The notes beneath the pieces are model-generated. The model was not told the origin of the DNA and did not search any database. It saw only the letters and a program-made list of their open reading frames with translations. DNA of 64,000 nt. It comes from Trichomonas vaginalis G3 (Eukaryota > Parabasalia > Trichomonadida > Trichomonadidae). Both the position numbers and the translations under genes were made by a program. Shown here piece by piece: positions 56,711 to 64,000 of the stretch. The stretch's first letter is position 1, and every line of letters starts with the position of its first letter. Location of the stretch: contig NC_067204.1 of the NCBI RefSeq assembly GCF_026262505.1, positions 3,443,797 to 3,507,796 on the forward strand. The letters run 5' to 3'.

Positions 56711-56855
56711 CCGGCACCCTTAATTTCGAAGAATGTAAGAGATTCTATACGAAGTACTGAAAGAAACCGCAAAAAATATTTTCAAATTTTCATAGATGTT
56801 CCTAGAGCTTTTCTGCTTAATTCTGAAAGCTCGATTTGTGATAGTAGAAGCAGAA

Positions 56856-56978
56856 ATGGAAAGTCTTGAGTGGTTAGGATTGCTATTTTCATCTATTGCC
56901 TTCGTAACGTATATTATTATTTTATTTATTACATTAAAGCTTTGTTTCTTTAGTCAACCAAAAGTAGAAGCAGTGTAA
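56856..56978 (+). CDS. Possible 40-residue single-helix membrane protein
   Basis: From the ATG at 56856: MESLEWLGLLFSSIAF, then VTYIIILFITLKLCFF and a short SQPKVEAV tail. The composition is that of a real membrane helix with an orderly tail, unlike the surrounding sequence. No homologue family is recognised. Confidence 0.3.
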   Translation: MESLEWLGLLFSSIAFVTYIIILFITLKLCFFSQPKVEAV

Positions 56979-57552
56979 CGTTAAAAATTTATCAATTGAT
57001 GTTAATTGACGACAAAATTTGATTCCATTCGAAAATTTTGTCATTAAATTCAAATGAATCTATAGCAATATGTCCACATGGTTAAGAAAAATCATTTTCA
57101 CTCTTCCAAAATAGGAAATTTTATTCCATCTAATTTAAATTATTAATTGATGCAAAATCCTGTGACCTCACACTATACAACTAATATCGCATTGTAATTT
57201 GTCGCAATTTCGATTAGTATTCCCATGTAATACGAAATATTTTTATCATCTGAATATGCGAAATATTCTCATTGTGATGAGATCTGCAACTACTCATCAA
57301 ATTCGCATAAAATCAATGTATGAGAGTAAACAACATGTAAATACCAATTACTTCCGATACTTTTCGATACAATTATTTAGATTTGTATCTAGTCTTTATA
57401 TGATGATAATAATGTTTCAAAAACAAAGTTACTGTTAATATCCCCATGAAGTTTTAAATATGAAACAAATATTTCATCTAATATAGAAGTAAACATTTAT
57501 TCTTTATAAGAATTTAACAAATTTCAAATACAAACGTAATTAACAGGGAAGT
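56979..57552. other. AT-rich intergenic
   Basis: Nothing is recognised. Confidence 0.5.
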
Positions 57553-57963
57553 CTATTTTATCATATCAAGTATTGAGTTAAGAGATTGGAGTAATTGTGC
57601 TAATTTGTTCTTTCGTTGTTCCCATTCTTTATAATCATAATAGTGATCATCTTTCGTGCTGTATTGAGATGTATTGCCATCTGACTCAATTATATCAAGA
57701 TATTTTTGTGCATCTTCAATAATTTTTGTATAATCGTTAAATATATTAATTACATTATCATGTTCATCAAGAGTTGAAACGCATTTATCATAAATTTCTT
57801 TTTTCTCGTCCAATACTTTTACTTTTGCAGATAATTCTTCGCTTTCTTTCTTAAGTTTATTAAATTTTGCTACTAATTCATCTATTTCTATGTCAATGTT
57901 CCTACCAAGTTGATTAACTTGCTGAGCAGGACTGAGTTTGGGATGTGAAACACCCAAAGACAT
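57553..57963 (-). CDS. Coiled-coil protein
   Basis: The 136-residue protein starts at the ATG at 57963 (MSLGVSHPKLSPAQQ); an upstream GTG is not needed. A long amphipathic coiled coil spans about residues 25-75 (IDELVAKFNKLKKESEELSA, then KVKVLDEKKEIYDKCVSTLD). A linker with a Ser/Thr/Tyr-rich loop (SDGNTSQYSTKDDHYYDYK) follows, and a second helix (LAQLLQSLNSILDMI) ends the protein. Its size and shape recall small cytoskeletal, kinetochore or biogenesis-complex subunits (BLOC/BORC-type), but no family can be fixed. TCAAAAA lies directly before the ATG and may be part of an initiator. Confidence 0.65.
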   Translation of the reverse strand: MSLGVSHPKLSPAQQVNQLGRNIDIEIDELVAKFNKLKKESEELSAKVKVLDEKKEIYDKCVSTLDEHDNVINIFNDYTKIIEDAQKYLDIIESDGNTSQYSTKDDHYYDYKEWEQRKNKLAQLLQSLNSILDMIK

Positions 57964-58443
57964 TTTTGAACGATAGACTATTTTTTTGGACACAAATAAA
58001 AATGAACAAAACTAGCATGAAATCGAGAGTGATTGTATGATAATTATATTTTGAGAAAATTTTCATCACTTGACTCCTGATTTAGGAATGAATGGAAGAA
58101 ATGGACAATAATTCGACCCTCAATCAATATAATTTTTTATTCAATCCATATTTTCTAAGGAATCGCTTTGAATCATAACTTTTACAAATGGCAATGAATT
58201 TCAAGTTCAGACAAGCATTTGGGTAATTCTGAAATCAACATAGTTATTTAATCGACCTCAAAATTCATAAAGAATCATAAGTCAGGCTTAAACTGAAAGT
58301 AATTCGTTAACGTATCATTGATTCCCTTGGAATTTCGAACTTTAAAAAATAAATAATAAAATATTAAGCATTTAAGTCCCTAATTATCAATTTTTATCCA
58401 AGTGGTAATAAACGTCATTAATAAGTATAAAAATTTGGTTAAT
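57964..58443. other. AT-rich intergenic
   Basis: Nothing is recognised. Confidence 0.5.
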
Positions 58444-58911
58444 TTATTCTTCCTTCTGGCCACGACGTGGGTTAGAGCGGCAGCCAGCTGGTCTTGGCTT
58501 GACGGCCTTATCCATCTTTCCCTTTCTGCCACGGCGGGACTTCTTCTTTGGTTCATCGTCGTCATCATCGAATCCCTCTTCATCATCCTCATCACCATCC
58601 TCATCGGCATCAGCGTCCTCATCGGCGTCATCGTCTTCATCGTCTGAGCCAAGCTTTGAGGTAGCACGCTTCATCTCTTGCTCCTTGAAGATCTTTGTGT
58701 TGTCTCTTGTCTTAACGAGGAGTCTATCTGTGCCCTCAAGCTCCTTGACGTCCTTGCGGTCCTCATCGGATCTAACAGTATATTTGGTGCCTTCGATAGC
58801 GATGATTGTGACTTCTGAGAGGTCATGGCCGTTCTCATCCTTAAGATAGATACGATCGCGGACCTTGAATTCGTGATCAGCAACAACTTCAAACTTTGGT
58901 GTGCTTGCCAT
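58444..58911 (-). CDS. Tudor/chromo-knot-like protein with acidic and basic tail
   Basis: Of 155 residues, the first 75 or so form a compact beta-rich domain (FEVVADHEFKVRDRIYLKDE, then EVTIIAIEGTKYTVRSDEDR). This resembles a Tudor-knot or KOW/chromo-barrel fold, with strands around RIYLKD, VTIIAIEG, KYTVRS and DRLLVKTRD. An acidic stretch follows (about residues 90-120, mostly Asp/Glu), then a Lys/Arg-rich segment (PKKKSRRGRKGKMDK) that fits a nuclear localisation signal, and a basic C-terminus. Such proteins usually act on chromatin or RNA. The GC-richer coding with strong codon bias suggests high expression. The domain call is tentative; the tail composition is certain. Confidence 0.65.
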   Translation of the reverse strand: MASTPKFEVVADHEFKVRDRIYLKDENGHDLSEVTIIAIEGTKYTVRSDEDRKDVKELEGTDRLLVKTRDNTKIFKEQEMKRATSKLGSDDEDDDADEDADADEDGDEDDEEGFDDDDDEPKKKSRRGRKGKMDKAVKPRPAGCRSNPRRGQKEE

Positions 58912-60277
58912 ATGAAATTGGATAACGGTTTAGCTCAAAAATTGTGATTGATACGATAATTTGGCGCCAAAATAATATTACATGAGCATGTAAGTTAACG
59001 GATTATTATTTCAATTAGCAAAGCATGTCCTGATATTAATATCTTTATTTTGCCATAAAAACTCGGGGTTTGATTGAGAAAAATTAAAATGTGATTGGTT
59101 ATTAGTCAAATACATCGAATATTTGAATTCTAACAAATGAGCTAATAGAACTTTTACAGTCATGGTTTCCACTCAACTAGATTCCTGGTAACGATTTCTG
59201 ATGCTCTATCAAAACTAGTTAATACTTAAGGAGTCTATTGTTACTTGAGACACTGCTACCAATCAATCTATTATCTTTCATATTGACGGAGAAAATAGTA
59301 AGATGTGTATAATCAAGCGTAAAACATCAAATGTGAATGTATTAAATGTATTCTGAACGAAATATTGCATATCGTAAATTATATATTTGAATCAGATTAA
59401 ACCAAAACTAATTAAAAAAAGATTTCATCAATATAATTCTAAAATCTAAGAAAAGACTTATATGAAATATTTTCTGCAATAAATAAGGACCTAATTCACT
59501 TAAAACAATGAAAATAAGTTTCCATATTATTTTAAAGGAAGTAAAAATATTATTATTTATTTGATTATAGATCATCCAAATTGATGAATTCTGGATTCTC
59601 ATTAAATCTTATCAGATTCAATAGAATCACAAGTATAAATATTCCCATCAATAATGGGACCGATGTATGCTCATTTTGAAGCGGGCTCATTCTCATATTC
59701 AATAATATGTTAGGCTATCGAATATACATTCTGCATTGCTAAGTGCAATCCTTTCAAAAAAAAAATCTACTCATGACAAATCAAAAAGATCCTATTGAGG
59801 TCTAACAATGAAGAGCTTGGCAATATCTTCCCCTAGTACAACACAGCAATAGTATTATTGTTTGTCTCATTCGAAATTAGTATAGAACAAGAATAGGGAA
59901 AGATGCGTGCCTAAAAAGGCGTAATTGAAGCTGCATTTGTGGTAAATCGTAATCACACTTGAAAGTAAATGTAAAGAAATGATATGATTTGAAGTTAAAA
60001 GTTAAAAATCATATAATATTATTATGTTCATCTTATGAAGCTCCAATTTTTATGCATATTTTGTAAAGTGAAGAAAATTGAATTCATGAAGAGCAAATAA
60101 ACATTGGATCCAAAAATGAATGATAGGAAAATGAATTAAAAAAAAATGAAATTGGGTCAAAGTTTGAATTACCATCAGCAAACTGAAATGAAAAGTAATA
60201 TAAACCCTTCCCCATATACCATGATTAAATTATTATTGATTAAATTTTCGTGGAGTTATTGAGAAAAATGGGTTCTG
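58912..60277. other. Long AT-rich intergenic region
   Basis: No gene or structured repeat is recognised in these 1.37 kb. Confidence 0.6.
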
Positions 60278-60817
60278 TTACCATAAGTTCGGGAGAGCTG
60301 TAGTTGATATGCATCTGGTGATGGGGATTTTTGTGGGTTCCTTGGGTTGAATTTTTGCTGGGCAAGAAAGAACTATACCTGTAAATTTCCCAGCTTGTTG
60401 AATCTTTCTCATCATTCTTAAGTCATTAATCTTACAAATTTCTTCACGAAATTCATTATCTGCAGCAGATTTTGCAATTAATGCTGATCTGCCACCGGCA
60501 TTATTCATTTTTGCAACACTAACAATGTTTTGTATCTCTGATTTGTTGGGCTGCATGCTATTGGATGGATCAAAGAAATAAATATAGTCTTCGTTTCTAA
60601 TTCCATACAAAGAGAGAGTTGAATTCTTATCGAGTAAGATCCCATTAAAAATGTATTGCGGTATGAATGCCTCATTTTTGAAGATATAATCAAAGATTGA
60701 AATGGTTGAAGTCTTTGTAACAACTATTGTCCTGATTTGCATGTTCATATTGCACAAGTATAATACAATCTTTAAAGATGTATCATACTGTGCCATCTTG
60801 TCTATTGAGACAAACAT
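60278..60817 (-). CDS. Ubiquitin-like domain protein
   Basis: The 179-residue protein has an N-terminal beta-grasp, ubiquitin-like domain at about residues 12-85: strand LKIVLYLCNMNMQIRTIVV, a helix with STISIFDYIF, then PQYIFNGILLDKNSTLSLYG and IRNEDYIYFFD. The second part corresponds to the ubiquitin Q-x-x-I/L-x-F-x-G-x-x-L-x-D...L-x-x-Y-x-I region. The C-terminal half is helical and basic (NDLRMMRKIQQAGKF) and lacks a Gly-Gly end, so it is not a conjugated modifier but a protein with a built-in Ubl domain. It lies upstream of hairpin array C in divergent orientation. Function is unknown. Confidence 0.65.
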   Translation of the reverse strand: MFVSIDKMAQYDTSLKIVLYLCNMNMQIRTIVVTKTSTISIFDYIFKNEAFIPQYIFNGILLDKNSTLSLYGIRNEDYIYFFDPSNSMQPNKSEIQNIVSVAKMNNAGGRSALIAKSAADNEFREEICKINDLRMMRKIQQAGKFTGIVLSCPAKIQPKEPTKIPITRCISTTALPNLW

Positions 60818-60830
60818 GCTTTCTTAAATA

Positions 60831-60836
60831 AAGTGA
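60831..60836 (-). promoter_or_regulatory. Initiator-like TCACTT before the ubiquitin-like gene
   Basis: On the minus strand, TCACTTTAT lies 14 bases before the ATG at 60817, which supports that start. Confidence 0.45.
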
Positions 60837-60964
60837 ATTGAAGAAACATTGACTTGAAGATTTTCATAAAATTCTATTCAATTTTGTTTGATAAAATATT
60901 AAATGTTATAATGAATGCTGACTAGTTGAAATCTTACATTATGAGTGACGTATATAGAATGTTA

Positions 60965-62216
60965 TGTAATAAACAGAAATTCATCAAAAGTGACAGCTCT
61001 CAATTTTTTGACATTTGTAAATTCTAAATTGAATGAGAAAAATGAAATAATACTAAGCATAATACAATATTCTAGATTTAATTATAATTAGGAAAAAGTG
61101 AGTTTTGTGAGTACTTTTCATAGGCATATAGAATGAAATCTTCTGAAAAATAATATCACATAAACTCATATTATTTTCTAATATATAACTATTTTATATA
61201 AAAATCAAATTCAATGATCTTAAAAGCGAAGGATAAACCCCAAAAATTACGAATATAATGAGTGGGAATATAATGCTTATCTATCATAAAAACATATGAA
61301 ATATCAATTTTTGCTTTACGCCTAATTTTTGACGACAATTAGCAAAAAATGTTAAATGTTAACACTCAGTCCATTTGAATATGAAAAATAAAATTGACTT
61401 TGATTAAATGTTTTTATTTATCATGCAATTCTTCTTGCGACCAAAGATTTGAATAAAAGTTCAAAAAATAAGATAGCTTAAAAAATAATATACGGTAGTG
61501 TTTACTAATAGATGAATAGTATATAAATTCTATTAAAATGGATTTGATCCAAAAAAATATAAAACCAAAAATAATTGTTATAATTTAAATGAAGAAGTAA
61601 TTTAAAACGATTTTATTTATGATCAAATTTTATATATTTTTTTGGATCAAATCCATTTTAATAGAATTTATATACTATTCATCTATTAGTAAACACTACC
61701 GTATATTATTTTTTAAGCTATCTTTTTTTGAACTTTTATTCAAATCTTTGGTCGCAAGAAGAATTGCATGATAAATAAAAACATTTAATCAAAGTCAATT
61801 TTATTTTTCATATTCAAATGGACTGAGTGTTAACATTTAACATTTTTTGCTAATTGTCGTCAAAAATTAGGCGTAAAGCAAAAATTGATATTTCATATGT
61901 TTTTATGATAGATAAGCATTATATTCCCACTCATTATATTCGTAATTTTTGGGGTTTATCCTTCGCTTTTAAGATCATTGAATTTGATTTTTATATAAAA
62001 TAGTTATATATTAGAAAATAATATGAGTTTATGTGATATTATTTTTCAGAAGATTTTGTGTTCTTCTTCAAAATTTTATTTTTTATTAAAAAGAATCTTT
62101 ACAAAATATACATTTACTTTAATTAATATTTAAAAACGTGCTCTATCAAAAGTTCCAAAAATTCAATATTTTAGCTTTTCTGAGGTGTCACTTTTGATGA
62201 ATTTCTGTTTACAACA
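60965..62216. mobile_element. Palindromic inverted-repeat element, copy 1 (complete)
   Basis: Ends TGTAATAAACAG and CTGTTTACAACA, both continuing as AAATTCATCAAAAGTGACA inward, flanked by the 4-bp duplication GTTA (60961-60964, 62217-62220). After the shared end the two outer 170 bases are unrelated; then near-perfect complementary arms run to a centre near 61556-61636. It has no coding capacity. It is the most intact of three copies in the window. Confidence 0.9.
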
Positions 62217-62220
62217 GTTA

Positions 62221-62950
62221 TTAAGAAATCCGGCTCTGAGGACTGTAAGCGAGGCCCTGGTCTCGGCTAAGGCCAGAACATGTGATTCTATGTCTTTCAG
62301 GGCTGAATTTTGATGAGAACATCCATCACATGGACATTCCTCTCAAAATTCGGCCCTGAGGATTGCATTTCAGGTGTTGGCCTTTACCAAAGCCATATCT
62401 TCGTATTTAATGCTTTTCAGGGCCGAGTTTCCGCTGAGAAGTGTCTGCGATCTGGACAATCTCAGGGAACTCGGCTCTGAAGGATATTAGCGAAGCTCTG
62501 GTCTCGGTTGGAGCCAGAGCCTGTAATTTGATGTCTTTCAGGGCCGAGTTCTTGCGAAACCGTCTATCATTAGGACGATCATCGCAAAACTCGGTCCTGA
62601 GGATTGATCTTGCATGCTCTGGCTTCAGGAAAGGACAGAGCTTCGTAGTGACGTTCTCTCGGGACTGGATTCCTCTCCGGCCGCCCCGAATCAGGGCGGT
62701 CTTTGAGAAAACCGGCCCCGAGGAATGTTTGCGAAGCTCTGGCCTTTCCTGAGGCCAGGGCTTGTGATTTTCGTTCAGAGCCAAGTTCCTCTGGGAACAT
62801 TCCTAATGAGGACGACCGTCGAGGAACTTGGCTCTGAGGTGATGAATTGTGAGCACTGGCATTGATGAAGGCCAGAGTTTTTAAACGAATGTTTTGACTG
62901 GATGAGTCTATGATCAGTAAGCCCATCCCATCAAAACATTCGTTTAAAAA
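62221..62950. repeat. Hairpin array C (period about 111-121 bp, GC-rich)
   Basis: Large hairpins begin at about 62298, 62418, 62539, 62660, 62776 and 62887. Their stems are CAGGGCTGAATTTTGA, CAGGGCCGAGTTTCC, CAGGGCCGAGTTCTTGCGA, CGGGACTGGATT, CAGAGCCAAGTTCCTC and GAATGTTTTGA, each with its own complement downstream. Between them lie smaller hairpins (GCTCTGGTC / GCCAGAGC and relatives). The fifth stem pairs perfectly over 16 bp. Stems differ between units but remain self-complementary. Open frames across it (62407-62926) follow from the high GC and are not taken as genes. Confidence 0.85.
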
Positions 62951-63225
62951 TTGAATTAAAAATTATCGTAATCATTGAAATTTAAAAAAAATTAAATGAA
63001 TAATATTATTATATAATAAGAATGGAATAAAATAAATACAAAATTGAATAAAAATTTCCAAAAAAAATTCGAAATTTTGAAAAATAAGACAAAAAATAAC
63101 AAATTTGATAAGAAAATTAAGGATTAGAGAAATTTTAGAAAGATAAAGTATGATTATTTATATTTGAAAGTGAAAAATGAGTAGATTTAAAAAGTTTTAA
63201 ATAAAATAGGGTATTTATAATTTAT
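62951..63225. other. Very AT-rich spacer between two hairpin arrays
   Basis: A-rich sequence with no gene or structure recognised. Confidence 0.6.
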
Positions 63226-63424
63226 TAAAGTGCTATATATTCAAGAAAGGAGTTTACAAATGCAGGGTAAAGGAACAATACCCTGCATTTGTAAACTCCT
63301 TTCTTGAATTTAAATCTCGATGTGACATTCTATAGAAAAAGTGCTATATATTCAAGAAAGGAGTTTACAAATGCAGGGTAAAGGAACAATATCCTGCATT
63401 TGTAAACTCCTTTCTTAAATTTAA
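63226..63424. repeat. Hairpin array D: two copies of a 30-bp-stem hairpin
   Basis: The first unit has a perfect 30-bp stem (63240-63269 with 63279-63308; core GGAGTTTACAAATGCAGGGT) and a 9-base loop, AAGGAACAA. The second (from 63351) is identical except for a single change in the right arm (ATCCTG for ACCCTG). The period is 111 bp. The size resembles a microRNA-type precursor. Confidence 0.9.
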
Positions 63425-63452
63425 ATTCAATGAATCTCATTCAAATGAAAAA

Positions 63453-63534
63453 GTGCGTTATTTTCCAGCTATGCATATACATGTGCAGTGTATCAGTGAT
63501 ATACACTGCATCTATAAGGGAAGAACTGGAAAAG
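63453..63534. repeat. Nested hairpin after array D
   Basis: Outer arms TTTTCCAG / CTGGAAAA enclose GCAGTGTAT / ATACACTGC. A small open frame (63430-63633) overlaps it and is not supported as a gene. Confidence 0.6.
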
Positions 63535-63777
63535 CATATACTACGAATCAATTATTTTTTAAACAACAATTTTATTGTGTATAATGATGTTGTTCTATTG
63601 ATTACATATACAATAATCAAAGATAAGCACTAAGACATTTCAAAAACACAACTTCAAAATTTGGTGAATATATTGCTGATAGAGATTATGTCGAATATCA
63701 TTTAATTACATTGAATATGAGAGTTAACAAACTATAGTATCATGTGAAGTTACGTATCTTCTGTTATTTTGTATTTT

Positions 63778-63805
63778 AGGTTATAATCAAATGTGATTAT
63801 AACCT
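63778..63805. repeat. Perfect 12-bp-arm hairpin
   Basis: AGGTTATAATCA-AATG-TGATTATAACCT. It stands alone in AT-rich DNA. The rest of the window end (63640-64000) holds nothing else recognisable. Confidence 0.7.
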
Positions 63806-64000
63806 TCAAAATAATAAAATTCCTCCAAATTCTCATAGATTATCGCATTATGCCTATATTTTAATGCTGTAATATCAGCATTGGTTATTAGCTCTGTTTT
63901 ATATCCTCCAACATGCATTTGTTTAATTTGGAAAAAAATTGAGAGGACTAGTTTAAAATTTTTTCACTTTTGAATTTATACTCTAAAAATCAAGAACAAA

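Noticed and set aside
58402-58849. Ser-rich plus-strand frames
   Set aside because: They are antisense to the Asp/Glu-rich tail of the gene at 58444-58911.
62407-62926. Open frames of 103-125 residues in the GC-rich hairpin array
   Set aside because: They overlap on both strands, follow the hairpin periodicity and show no domain or amino-acid pattern independent of the repeat.
1-64000. tRNA, rRNA or telomeric repeats
   Set aside because: I looked for cloverleaf-type GC patterns, rRNA-like GC-rich conserved stretches and TTAGGG-type runs, and found none that I can support by eye.

Overview
The window is AT-rich, intron-poor protist DNA and fits a parabasalid, most probably Trichomonas vaginalis. 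The reasons are compact genes with TCA(C/T)T(T/A) initiator-like motifs just before the start codon, DUF3447-type ankyrin-repeat genes, a beta-helix surface-protein gene, Maverick (Polinton) fragments and a very high load of transposon and satellite DNA. There is no rRNA or tRNA gene that I can recognise. A 25-base run of N (23557-23581) marks a scaffold gap.

Layout. 1-12886 is mostly host genes: the 3' part of a beta-helix gene, a frameshifted ankyrin gene, a single-pass membrane protein, a UNC45-like TPR/armadillo gene without a visible start, an ankyrin gene with one in-frame stop, casein kinase 2 regulatory subunit (CK2 beta), a mucolipin-type TRP channel and a divergently transcribed bromodomain gene. 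12887-17718 is the right end of a broken Maverick. 17745-19840 is rich in hairpin arrays. 20369-23556 is a hAT-like transposase with its downstream gene, running into the gap. 23582-27089 is a second, indel-rich copy of 9373-12886. 27695-35087 is the left end of another broken Maverick, joined in frame to a second hAT-like copy and its downstream gene (to 38323). 38396-43710 is a nest of inverted-repeat DNA elements. 43799-52268 is one very large palindrome: about 49 plus 12 copies of a 122-bp satellite around a roughly 1-kb core. 52270-60817 holds sparse host genes (a decayed ankyrin gene, a coiled-coil protein, an acidic/basic nuclear-type protein, a ubiquitin-like protein). 60965-63534 holds a palindromic transposon and two more hairpin arrays.

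The most striking structure is a recurring architecture. At four or five separate places, with unrelated primary sequences, the DNA is a tandem array with a period near 110-122 bp in which each unit is made of two or three inverted repeats (hairpins). In the largest array every unit carries three hairpins, and the third comes in two alternative self-complementary versions. In the array at 62.2-62.95 kb the stems differ from unit to unit yet remain paired. Two of the arrays (17.7-19.8 kb and 43.8-52.3 kb) also share a short conserved segment that can encode a small protein with the pattern F-I-x-x-C-x-S-Y-F-x-x-L-x-A-E...K-I-G-F. I do not recognise this combination from any described family. 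It could be a non-autonomous element class, a source of structured or double-stranded RNA, or a chromosome-structural repeat; the sequence alone does not decide.

The repeated blocks either side of the gap look partly like assembly effects. Differences between the two copies of the CK2 beta-distal/mucolipin/bromodomain block are mainly single-base indels rather than substitutions.
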